Source: Cunninghamia lanceolata (lineage: Eukaryota; Streptophyta; Pinopsida; Cupressales; Cupressaceae). Taken from it: 64,000 bases of DNA. The notes beneath the pieces were generated by a model, which searched no databases, was not told where the DNA came from, and worked only from the letters and a program-made list of their open reading frames with translations. Shown piece after piece: positions 47,661-58,335 of the stretch. Numbering within the stretch: the stretch's first letter is position 1; every line of letters begins with the position of its first letter. Where the stretch lies: the NCBI GenBank assembly GCA_027924645.1, contig BSBN01001752.1:15491001-15555000 (forward strand), read 5' to 3'. A program made the position numbers and the translations under genes.

Positions 47661-48533
47661 TTATGGGCAAGAATTTCCATCATGGTCAGTAGTCAAGTGA
47701 AAAATACACATGTTTCCCCTCCCAAGAGGAGGTTCAATAGCCATTCTTAGCTGTGCTGACGTCAGAGGTAAAGCTCTACCAGTATTTGCTTGTTGATTCA
47801 AATTCCTTCTGCTTATATCTTGATACGGTTGTTGGAAGGGGGCACCAATCTTAGGTAGTTGCCTCTTTAAGGCAATCATATCATTCACCAACCTTTGCAA
47901 TACAGGATCCGTAGATGATGAAGGCTGGGCATTTGGCATCTGGACCTCTCTTTTCCATTTACCGGCCATAATGAGGTCATCTTCCAATCGAACTACTAAG
48001 GCTTGTACAGCTGGTAAATCAGCAATTACACCTCTCTTGAGATGGAAGCTAATATCAGGAGGCATAGAATTAACAAAGAAACATTTTTTATTTTCGCCAG
48101 ACGGTCTTTTAGTAGCAGGGATTTTGTTCACAATTCTATTAAATTTAGCCACGAACTCCCTCATAGGTTCATGAATCTCTTTCTTAAGTTGAGTTAGTTG
48201 TGCAAGGAGGTAATGCTCATCCTTTGCACTTTTGAACCTATTTTCAAAAGCAGTCTTCATATCATTCTAGTTTGAAATTGAGGAATCAGTTAGGTGGTAG
48301 AACCATTGTGCCACAGTGTCAGTCAAAGTCTGCACAAAGAGCTTTATGGCAACATCTTGGTGTTGTACACCTAACACACTACATGCTATTGCAAAAGCAC
48401 ACAAATGTTCTTCTGGTGATTGTTTACCATCTCCATTGAACCTGGGCAAATTTTCTCTAGCATTTTTAGGTAAAGGATTTAGGTTAGCCCCTAGGTTCAA
48501 AGGACCTATGGCTGCTCCCCAAGGTTGAGCCAT
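47661..48533 (-). pseudogene. gag: Gag of second gypsy segment
   Basis: LPRFNGDGKQSPEEHLCAFA and VAQWFYHL are the capsid core of gypsy Gag; FVAKFNRIVNKIPA continues it, and CIFHLTTDHDGNSC is the C-terminal zinc knuckle variant. Two stops (about 48,261 and 47,661) separate the pieces; otherwise one frame runs from 48,533 through the protease-RNase H ORF. That continuity suggests recent activity relative to the surrounding element. Confidence 0.85.
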
Positions 48534-49101
48534 GGGTAGAAGTTTATAGTTAAGGGGATAACGGTGCCTAAAAGGGTTAAAGCTTGACAGACAGGGGAAG
48601 TAGCAAGTTTGGGAGGGCTAGGGGGTCTACTTCTATCTCTTCTTGCATGAGTAGGGATATAAGGAAAATTAAAATTTTGCAGCACTTGAAAGGTGGGGTC
48701 CTCAACTCCCTCTCTTCTCGAAGACCTGGTATATGGTCTAGAATCCAGCTTAAAATATTGAAACTGGATAGGCAGTTATTGATTTCTTTGTTGTTCTTGA
48801 TTTCTTTGTGCTTGAAGGACTTGGTTTCTTGTTGTGTTTCGTGCCTGCCTTCTTCTCTACCTGAGTAACAGCAATCTCAAGTTATTGGCCAATTCCTCTT
48901 CTTGTTCTAATACTCTGCTTGCTCTTATGTAATCTTCACTATTCCGACGAGTACGCCAAGCAAGGGTATTCAACTGGCCAATAATGTCTTCCTGCTCGTC
49001 TTGAAATCCAAGATTGGGTTGCAGAACAGGAATTATGTTTTCATGTGGAAGCACCATTGTTGCTTCATATTCAGGTGACCAATCTTTTAATTAGTGATTT
49101 T
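48534..49101 (-). pseudogene. Gag N-terminal region of second gypsy segment
   Basis: MVLPHENIIPVLQPN begins at 49,057 and reads a Glu/Arg/Gln-rich helical stretch to about 48,750 with two stops. It is in a different frame from the capsid part, so one indel is implied. It starts 45 bp after the primer site, as gag often does. Confidence 0.5.
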
Positions 49102-49120
49102 CTCCCCAGCGGAGTCGCCA
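49102..49120 (-). promoter_or_regulatory. Primer-binding site of second gypsy segment
   Basis: The - strand reads TGGCGACTCCGCTGGGGAG, five bases after the LTR end. It has the TGG start of a tRNA 3'-CCA complement; tRNA-Arg is my guess for the primer. It differs from the primer site of the surrounding element, showing that the two are different families. Confidence 0.75.
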
Positions 49121-49125
49121 AAAAT

Positions 49126-49664
49126 TGTTGGTTAACAGATTTGTCCTTATTATGAAAATAATTTATTCTGACTCTATACCCCTCTTTTGAAGAACAAATG
49201 AGTTAAGCAACAAATGGGTGAACCTTTTAAATTAGTTCCCCTCTGAATTTAGGTACAGCTCCCTTTAAGATTTTCAATGAATTTAATCTATTCAACTATC
49301 CACATGCACTTTTAACCAAAAAATGCTTAAGGCAAACTAACATTCATACATAACCATGTTATGAATGCGATAGATTTATACAGTAACAATGAGCAATAGA
49401 ATGCATAGATCCTATTTTTGGTACATTTAAATATATGAATACATTCACACGAACTTGCTGAACCAATAAATAATAAAACACATATGACGAGTTGTCCAAA
49501 TAAAGAACAATTACCAGATAAAAGGAGGTTTCACACAGAAAATCTAATTCCACACATTCAGACGCACAGATCCAAATAAGCAGTAAATGTTTCTTCTTCT
49601 CATTCACAGATGAAAATTACTCAGACAATCATCACATAATGTAAAACTATGAACAGTTTAGCCA
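49126..49664 (-). repeat. Candidate LTR of second gypsy segment
   Basis: The left edge TGTTGGTTAACAG next to the primer site is well supported. The right edge at 49,664 is a guess based on a CA dinucleotide before a pyrimidine-rich stretch. No second copy occurs in this window. If the guess is wrong, the LTR could extend much further and contain the neighbouring ORF. Confidence 0.45.
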
Positions 49665-49690
49665 AAAATTTCCCTCCTTTTCTTTCCTAA
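49665..49690 (-). promoter_or_regulatory. Candidate polypurine tract
   Basis: The - strand reads AGGAAAGAAAAGGAGGGAAA just before the proposed LTR start and about 200 bases after the accessory ORF stop. Confidence 0.4.
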
Positions 49691-49887
49691 ACTTCTATAT
49701 CTATTCCCAAGATTTTAAAAACCTATAAATATGAATGTCTTAATCATGTCCTTGAGTAAATCAAACCCAGAGTTAACATAACTCTGACCCATACGGGATT
49801 TAGTTTTTAACAACTGATTTTAAAGATCAAGATTTTCTGAAAATAACATAATAGAGGAACTGAAATAAAGAAAACGAGCCAATGAGG

Positions 49888-52800
49888 TCATGACTGGGAC
49901 GATGGGTTTGCATCTCCAGATTTGTTATCGGTGGCCTGGGCAGCACGTTGGGTCTTCCATTCATGAAAAGCAGCAACAAACTCCTGAATCTTCGGGAAGT
50001 TAGGAATACCTATATGCTTCATTCTTGACTTCCAAACCTCCTTTTCCCTTCGCATTTTACCAAATTTTTCTTTGTGTTCTTCAAGTGTGTCGATGCAGAG
50101 GTAAAGTAGTGATTCAACTTTAGAAATCCTGGAGAAGTCCTTAATTAAAATATTGTCATTTTCTCTGACGAAGCTGATTTTATCTTTGAAAGATTGGACC
50201 ACTGCATCGACATCTTCCACTGGTTTTCCATCATCTTTAATGTATTTAATAGCAATACATTACAAGTCATGTTGCAACGATTGAGTGAATTCTGTTATTT
50301 CCTTAATTAACTTTGAAAGTTCAAAACGACCTTGCCGGGATATGGAGTTCCTCCATTCAATATTCTTTTTGTTCACATATAACAAATCCTCGTCCAAACC
50401 AATCAGGCTTTTCTCTGTCAAAAACTTAGCTAGCCCATATTTTTGAACTTCATCTATTTGGTTTATCACATTCGTCCACTTACCTTCATCTTTCGTCCAG
50501 ACAGCAACCTGTGCTTTAAGATCCTCGATTGTGGTAGCAGTCAAATCATATATGCTCTTGAGCTCATGAATGTATTCAGTCCCTTTTTGTTCAATGTTAT
50601 TCAACCAACTGTCAAATGTTTTTGTCACCATTTTGCTTCTATGAACCCGATCTAACATCCTTTGGTTGACAGGTGATGTTGGGTCAAAAGACAGGGGAAG
50701 CTGTGAGATCGGCTGTGGGTTAGGGTTGTTAATAGCCTCAATGTACTCTGCCATTGAACGCAGAGTTTGTTTCAACTCCTTGACCTTTTCATCTTTCCAT
50801 GTTCGACTGACCATCCTCTTAGTAGAAGCTTCAAGGTGGTGGACATCTGCAGCTCTGGAGGCAGCACCGAGATCCACTCTCTCCACAGTGAAATCATGCA
50901 CTGTTGGATTCTACACCTCTTCTTCAGTCACTAGCTTAGCAATTTCAGCACTCCAGTTACCAATGTTTGGATCGATGTTTATTCTGGATGTCATCTTGAG
51001 TTTCTTGGACTTGGGGTTTTTCCCCAAACATTTGCTTACCATGTCCTCTAAAGGGACAACAAAAGGAATCACCTTTTTCTTATCAGAGATAGAACTCTCT
51101 AGCCACTTTGGTGCAGGGGCTGAGGTTGTCTTTTTGGGGTTCACTGCATCAGAGGATACATTTGAAATCATTAATATTTCAGGATTCTCCAGAACGGTCC
51201 CTAACTGTGACCCGGTGTCAACCTCCTCTGTTCTCTGTGGACTTAGCTCCTTGTCACCCATAGGTTCTTCTGGATCTTCCTCTGAATTTAAATCAACAAT
51301 TATTGTTTCAGAAACCTATTTCTTTCTTTTCCCTTTAGTCCTCAACCTGGTAACACGAGATGGCAGAATATCTGTGAGGACACTTCTGGATCTCTTAGTG
51401 GCAGGGCTTCTCTTAGTTGATGGCTTGGAAGCACCTACACCACAGATAGCAATAGGTTGATTAGAAGAGTCTATGGGAGGTGATGATTCAACCATTGAAG
51501 AGAATTGTTGAGCATTTTTATCCTGCAGCCCTTCCTGTCTCTTTTCTCTCAACCATTTCTCAGTTCTTCTTATTACTGGAAGAGTTTTAACTTCAATTTT
51601 GTCTTCTTCCTTTTTGCTCCAGTCCACCTCTGGAATGGGTAAGTGTTCTACTCTTTCAAATTGTGGGTCAACCAATTGTTCCCCATCATCAGAAATACCA
51701 GAAATATCCATGTTTAAATTGAGTGTAATTATTTGCCCCAAAGAAAACCTACACCACAGCCTTCTTCTGACCTCAAATTCATCTGGACAGTCTTCCCAGT
51801 AATCCTCCAGTTTAGGAAGGTGTGAATGCCCTATTCCAGAATCTAGGTTCTCTCTGACAAATCTTTTACTGTCAAATTGAGACCTGGCAGTGAAGAACTG
51901 AAAATTGAACCTCTTAAGGTTCACCTCCAAATTCAAGGCATCAGATTTTGATCAGCATGAGTAATGCCCAAGTTCAATAGGAAAAGAAATACCACAACCC
52001 CTTTTTGATGGAAATTTCTTATCAACATGTGCCAGCTGCCTACATACCTCCATCAGCACGAAACGATCAAACACATATCTAGGTAACTTCACAGGTTCAC
52101 CATCAAATCCTCCAACTCTGATGTAAGTGAACTCAGAAAATTGGATGAAGAAGCTACCATAGATACTGATCAGTTGCATTGCTTCACTAGACATTCTCTT
52201 ACCCGGATTGCCTGCCAGTTCATAGGTCATTTTCCCAGTGAAGACATCATTAACCCTTTTATAGTTTTCATAGCAATTCCTTCTCTACAACTGTGAATAA
52301 TATTCATAGACTTTACTATTCTCAGCCAAGGGTGCATGGAGTAGGTCGAACCAATCTCTTGTAGATGCTAGACAATAGAACAGGTACGAAGACATATAGA
52401 AGTCTCTGTTACCCAGATAATTACTTAAACCCTGATGTAGACAGTCAACCACTATTTCAGCCCAATCTAAATATTGTTCCCCTTGAAGGATGACTTGTAT
52501 GAAAAAGTACATCCAATCTTCCCAATAATAGGCATGCTAACTGCCCTTCAGTCTGTGTAACAATACCACAATATCCCTTACTTCTTTTATCAAATGATCT
52601 CTGGTAAGTGGTCTGGCCAACCTTGAACCGCCCTTCTAAAATTTTAGCAACCAGTTCCTCGCTATTACACTTTTGTAAGTTGGTCTCTTCTCTGAAAAAT
52701 ACCCATTGGAGGCAGTAATGTCAAGGCTAGAATACGCCTCCTTAGGCGGTATCTTCATCACAGACATGAGGGTTTGTCTGTTGACATAAAATAACACATC

Positions 52801-53118
52801 CCTGTTTGCATTTCTGACACATCTGTCTTGGGGGTTGTACCTATTCATACACTCTTGAACCAATTCTAGGCACAGTATAGCCTGAGGAAAAGCTGCGGCT
52901 TCAACTAAGCCGCTATCTACAATTTTCTTCATTGTAGGGGTTTGAACAGGGTTTCTAGCTCTTTCTTTAAATTCCTCTAAATCATATTGAACCAATGCAG
53001 TATCTCCAAATTCTGAGTGAGAATAAGTAAGGCCAGGACCATGTTCATCCCCCAAACACGTAGATTTCAAAGACATAGTTGGAGGATTACAATAAAACAC
53101 TTGGAATTTTGAAAACAA
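49888..53118 (-). pseudogene. Accessory ORF of about 1,060 codons, unknown function
   Basis: Seven open pieces share one frame over 3.2 kb. They are broken only by seven stops (near 52,636, 52,525, 52,285, 51,952, 51,316, 50,911 and 50,260; five are TAG) with no frameshift. The likely start is MSLKSTCLGDEHGP at 53,076. The N-terminal half (to about 51,950) looks folded and aromatic-rich (YYWEDWMYFFIQVILQGEQYL, YMSSYLFYCLAS). A basic stretch TKRSPATKRSRS...RTKGKRKK (about 51,430-51,320) could be a nuclear signal. The C-terminal half is helical with coiled-coil character. No known catalytic motif is seen. Confidence 0.75.
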
Positions 53119-53559
53119 CAGAAATTCCAGAGATTCTTCTTTCCAGCATAAGAACTAAGAATAGCATATGGGAAACAGAACTCACCTTCAAGATATCTGA
53201 ATTCACTGTGAAAACTTGAATAACAAGAGCCTTACACTTCCGGCGCTATCCTTCTCCGCGTTGCACAGTATGTTTACTTGCTAAACTTGGCTTGTTCTTA
53301 GTTAATAATGGCATTAACCAGAATGAATAATTATCGCTCGGAACAAAACGTGCCAAAAATATTTGAAAAGATGTGAACTCTGATTTCTTCATTAATAGCA
53401 AGTAGTATTCATGCGCCATCATGAAGTATAATGAGTATCCGTAGCCTCCGCTAAATTAGAGCTCTCGGTCTCATAATGAGTTTCTGACATATTTTCCTCC
53501 AACTTTCCTGCTAAATTTGACTTAGAAAGCCGCGGGAACAAACGGGACCAAAATCACCA
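53119..53559. other. Spacer upstream of accessory ORF
   Basis: No gene is visible; it leads into the hairpin array. Confidence 0.4.
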
Positions 53560-54120
53560 AATCTTTGAACTATTGAACCATTGAACCTTTAGGATGTGGT
53601 TCAATATGGTGGTTCAAACATGCCAATCGGACCATATAGATAAGTAAAGGATTCACTTACGGAAACAGGGACTTAACTCATGAACCATTGAACTTGTAAA
53701 GATATGGTTCAATACGAAGGTTCAAAGATGCAAGGGTTATGTAGACCGACAAAATGTTACGCGGCTTTGGTAAAAGGCTTTCAACTATGAAACAGTGAAC
53801 TGTTGAACCTTGAACCTTGAACCCCGCTACAGAGTACAAGAGGAAGGTTCAACGATACAATAATTACACAAGGTAACTGCATGACCCATCTTATAAGAAG
53901 GCAGTGAGTGTTGAACCTTTAGACCATTGAACCATTGAACCTTGAAGAAAAAGGTTCAAGTTCAAACCAAAAGTTCAAAGACGCATAAGACAAACAAAAC
54001 GACATCTTGCTTTACCAGACACTTCAGACATATTGAACCATTGAACTTTGAACTTTGAGAATGGTTCGGGTTCAAAGGTTCAAACCTTAAGCAACTTTGT
54101 CTACAAATACGACCAACGAG
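53560..54120. repeat. Five-unit array of GAACC/GGTTC hairpins, about 115-bp period
   Basis: Each unit has TGAACCATTGAACCTT-like arms followed 20-50 bp later by GGTTCAA-GGTTCAA, so each can fold on itself. Units start near 53,563, 53,680, 53,785, 53,905 and 54,030. Between them the text is unrelated. Confidence 0.8.
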
Positions 54121-54399
54121 AAAAAATTGAAGGACCAAGAGTCGATTTACGAAACAAAGGTATGACCAAAAATATAACACGGTAAACCAGCTCTTGTTCA
54201 AGAAATATTACCAATAAATAAATAAATAAGGGCGACTCAAAAGGTAACATGCTGAAAGTCGTCACTGAAACGTCCAATTGCCCAAAATATGCATTTTCAG
54301 ATTTGAAAATTGAACATTGGAAAATTCCCCCAAAAAACTTGCTCAAAAGAAAGAGGGGACCAAAATATACAACTTTACCTCTTACAGCAGGTCAAAATT
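54121..54399. other. Short linker between two repeat arrays
   Basis: No recognised feature; open frames here are fortuitous. Confidence 0.4.
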
Positions 54400-55880
54400 C
54401 ACAAAAATGGAGGAGATACAGGCTGTCAAACTTTCAGTCAACTGCCTGTATATACTACATTTGCATCCCTGTGTATATCGCTGCATCTTGGCACCTGAAT
54501 CGGCACTCAAAAATTCATTCTACAACTCCTTTGCATATGCATGGCGCCTTGCATATCAAGCCTTGTATGTTCGAAATTGTATATACATACAATTTCCCCT
54601 TGTATATGCGGGCCCTACCACTTGTATCTCCTCTGCATATGCAAAATACAAGCTGCGGACCTCAAAACACCATTAGCTACTTTTCATTGTTCCGCCAGGT
54701 CCAGCTTGTATATTTTCTCCTTATACACTTCTTTGTATATGCAAAATATACAAACACTTATTCATACAAAGCGGACTCCAAACTCTTATGTGCCGAAATT
54801 GATCCTTGATTCAAATCTACCTTGTATATCGCAATGCATCCTTGACTTGTATATCGCAATATACAGGCACCATATACATACAAATCAGACTCCAACTGAC
54901 CTTTAAGTATATTTGATTACCTGTCGGGTCTGGCTTGCATCTCCACTCTTTACATTTTCACGGGACCCACCATTTGCATCTCTGAGATATACAAACTCCT
55001 TTGTATATTCCCCTGCGGCACTTCTTACATGCAATTTCATTTGTAAATCTGCGGGCCCCACCTTTTGTATGTTCAGCCTTGTATAATTCTTTGCATGTTC
55101 GATTGTATGTAGAAGACATACAATGTGAAAAATACATCTCCTTTTATCCTTGAGCCGATACATAACTACTGTAGCAGATGTATGTTTCCTTGTACATTGG
55201 CCTTGTATGAAAACATACAATCAAATATACAAACCCCTTTATACAACTAGGGAATCTTTGAAGGAATATTCCCGCAATGTATCACTTGTATGTAGGAGAC
55301 ATACAAACCTCTTTGTTGTATCTACGCGGGCCCCACATCAAGCATCTTGGCGATATACAAAATCTTTTATATATCCCTTGCAGCAATCTCTTGTATATCC
55401 CCCGCGGCACTGTAGCAAATGTACATTGGGCTTGTATGACAAATATGCAACGCAATATACAAACCTCCAGACATGCAAACAGGGAATCTTCGAAGGACTA
55501 TTCCCGCAATGTATCCTTTCCTTGTATATTTCCTCTTGTATATTGTGAACATACAAAGCAATATACAAGCCTGCTGACATACAACTGCAGAATATTTTGG
55601 GGAATATGCCACGAATGTACATTTGCCTTTGTGTATTTAGGGAATATATATTTGCTTGTATGTGCAAACATACAAGGCAAATATACAAGCACTAAACATA
55701 CAAATGGGGAATCTTCGAGGAATATGCCATGAATGCATATTTATACATTGTATGTTTTCTTGTATCTTTCCTTGCATATCGCCGATATACAAATGGGGAA
55801 TATTCCCAAGGACTTGTGGAAGATTCCCTGAATGTATATGCATTTCCCTGGCCCAATATACATTCAAAAATGCATAAAAC
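54400..55880. repeat. 1.5-kb array of TTGTATAT/ATATACAA motifs
   Basis: Dozens of TTGTATAT, TTGTATGT, CATACAA and ATATACAA words occur, many as inverted pairs; a clean example is CTTGTATGT-GCAA-ACATACAAG near 55,654. Interspersed are recurring GGGAATCTTCGAAGGA and CGCGGGCCCCAC blocks, which point to degenerate units of roughly 100-130 bp. Overlapping open frames on both strands are by-products. Confidence 0.8.
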
Positions 55881-56110
55881 TTGATTTTTTTTTAACATTT
55901 CCTAAGGCCAATAGAGATTTTCAAGCCCGCCAAATGCATATTTGAACTGTATGTTGACCAAAACTTTGACCGTCAATAACTTCTTCATTTGGCCGAATTT
56001 CAGGGTACTGTAAAAAGCAAACCTGCCTATTTTTTCAAGCTCTTTCCAATGGTAAGGTTTCTTAGGCAATTTAGCACTTTTTATTTTTAGGCAACCTTTT
56101 CCAAAGGCTT
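55881..56110. other. Right end of second gypsy segment (junction zone)
   Basis: Non-coding text of unknown origin meets the giant element's gag near 56,110. No target duplication could be matched with the other junction at about 46,105. Confidence 0.4.
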
Positions 56111-57557
56111 TCCAAGGAAAATACCAGGTTGACTGTTTGGCTCTGGTTAGAGGAAAAAGGGGTCAATAGTAAGTACATGAACCATTCTAGGGATTTCCCT
56201 CCTAGGCTTCGTGGAAAAAGATGAAGGAGGAATTGGTCATCATAGGCGACTTCTTGGAACACCATGAAGAACTCCTTGATGTGGTCACGAGGGTCTCCTT
56301 TTCCTTTGTATTTATCAAATTTTGGCATTTTAAAGTGTTGAGGAAAAGGTGTGATGGCGATGTTTCTGTCAAACGGGTAGGGACATAAGTCTTCAAACTT
56401 ATAGTGTTTCTTTCGGGTCCCTAGTTGGATGTTTTTAAGGGCATTTTTCATCTCTTGCCATTCTTGGTTGAAAGACTTAGCAAGAGGTGGTTGCAGTACT
56501 TGGTGGAGTGGAGGTTGTTGTATTGATGATTGTTGGTATTGAGGGTGGATGTATTGATGTTGTTGGGAATGGGTATATTGTTGCTGTGTATGAGGTGGAA
56601 GAGCTGTGGTTTGTGTGTAGAGGTGAGATTCGTGTGTTTGTTGTTGTGGGATGACTTGTTGAGTTCGAGGTTGGACATATTGTTGATGTTGAAAACGTTG
56701 GGGTAGACCTATGGCTTGTGTGTAAACATGGGACCCATATGCTTGTTGCGGGATTACTTGTTGAGTTTGGGGTTGTGGTTGTTGTTGGATGCTGTAAGGA
56801 GGTTGCATTAATGACTCGTGGTGGGGTTGATGCATGGAAGATTGATATGTGTGCGTGGGATTAGCATAGCTTGTCAATGGGTTTTCTGGTTGGTTGAGTG
56901 GATTCACAATGGGTGTTTCAGTTGTGGGTGGTGCTACTGTTTGTGTGGTGATCGATCTTGGTGGAATGTTTAGTGGAGGAAGAGGTTATGGTAAAATTGT
57001 GGTGGCTTTTGTTGATTGTTTGGAGGAGGTGGTATGGTGGTGATGGTGACATTAGAAGGTACCCCAGAAATGGGCACATCTGAGGGTAGCATGTCATAAG
57101 GTAACCCGAAGAGAGGGTTGGATGCTTATGGTGTTGAAACATTTCTAGCCCTCGTGTTTTGTCCCAAGGTGTGAATGGTGGTGGTGTTGGAAGAAAAACT
57201 AGCCAATGGGTTGTCATAAATGGGTTCATTAGGATTAGGGACATGTCTTCATGGTTGATCATGAATGGGTGTTGGCAGTTTGTCATGAAAGATGGTTTTG
57301 AGCTTGTCATGGTCATATGAATATGGAAGGCGCGCGCCATGTTCAATGAGACGTTGAAGAAATTCATCCTTGTGATTGTCAATGAATTGGTCGAACTTGT
57401 CATGTAACCCCCTTTCATTAAGTAATTCAACAAAGGTGGGGGATTAAGTTTGATGAGGATGAGTGGATGCTTCACCCATTTCAGGTTGGCTAACATATTC
57501 CTCCATGTTGCTCATGGTAGAGCCACTAGGAGAGAGGGGTTGGTAACGAGCGTCCAT
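56111..57557 (-). pseudogene. gag: Gag of giant gypsy element, 5' part
   Basis: The likely start is MDARYQPLSPSG at 57,557, followed by FVELLNERGLHDKFDQFIDN and HKDEFLQRLIEHGARLP. A long Gln/Pro/His-rich stretch (56,880-56,480) precedes the capsid core CPYPFDRNIAITPFPQHFKM, FDKYKGKGDPRDHIKEFF and LGGKSLEWFMYL. A frameshift lies near 56,915 and stops are scattered. The C-terminal capsid part and knuckle are missing because the second gypsy segment cuts in at about 56,110. Confidence 0.87.
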
Positions 57558-58210
57558 TTTCTTAGCTTGTGATCACATGATGGGAGCTATAAAAGTTTAA
57601 TTTGGGTCGGATGAGATGATAGGTCCAAAATCTAGATCAAGATGATTAAAGGCTGATGGTTATCTTGTATAATTAGGGTATACAAAGAGCCTAAGCAAGA
57701 GGACAATAGGATTATTTTACTTGGGGTAGACAAGATTCACCAAGAAAAATGAGATTTCTTGAAATCCATTAACTTAGGAGTCGTGTAGATTCCTAAGCTA
57801 ATTTATCCAAGGGGGTCGATGATTCTAAAAGGATAATTTTGATCTAGAGTTTTAACCTTAGGATTTGGATGTGGTTTGGATTTATTAGTTGATTAAGACG
57901 GATTTGGATGATGATATGGTTGGTCTTGATTGATTCAAGGGTAATGATCGATTATGGATTGATTGAGGATGATAGGATTGTTTTAGGATGATAGGATTGA
58001 ATAAGTCTAATGATGTAAACGAAGTTTTGACTAATTATGTCTAAGGTCCAATGGCGAGGATAACGATCAATGATTAGGGCGAATCACAAGCTAAGAGTAA
58101 TGAACGGATAGGGACATTGATTGAGATGGCATGTAATGTCGAAGGATGGTGTGGAATGGAGGTTGTTGAAAACTATAAGGACAAAAGTTTGACTTTGTGA
58201 TGAATTTTGG
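57558..58210 (-). other. Leader of giant gypsy element, part 1
   Basis: Non-coding; GATTGATTGAGG-like text with no gene. Confidence 0.5.
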
Positions 58211-58335
58211 GACTGGGCACTGATTGAGATGACTAGGCATTGATACAGAGGTTTAGGCGCTGATGCAAAGGATTGGTGCTGATACAAAGGATTGGGCACT
58301 GATGCAGAGATTTAGGCACTGATATAGAGGATTAG
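58211..58335. repeat. 22-bp tandem array (GGGCGCTGATGCAGAGGATT-like)
   Basis: Six degenerate copies lie head to tail, such as AGGCGCTGATGCAAAGGATT and GGGCACTGATGCAGAGATTT. Related copies occur at 59,996-60,030, 61,440-61,475 and 61,643-61,735, in all about 15 in the leader. Confidence 0.85.

Noticed and set aside
54249..55898. Many overlapping open frames on both strands, up to 186 codons
   Set aside because: All follow from the lack of stops in the TTGTATAT repeat array.
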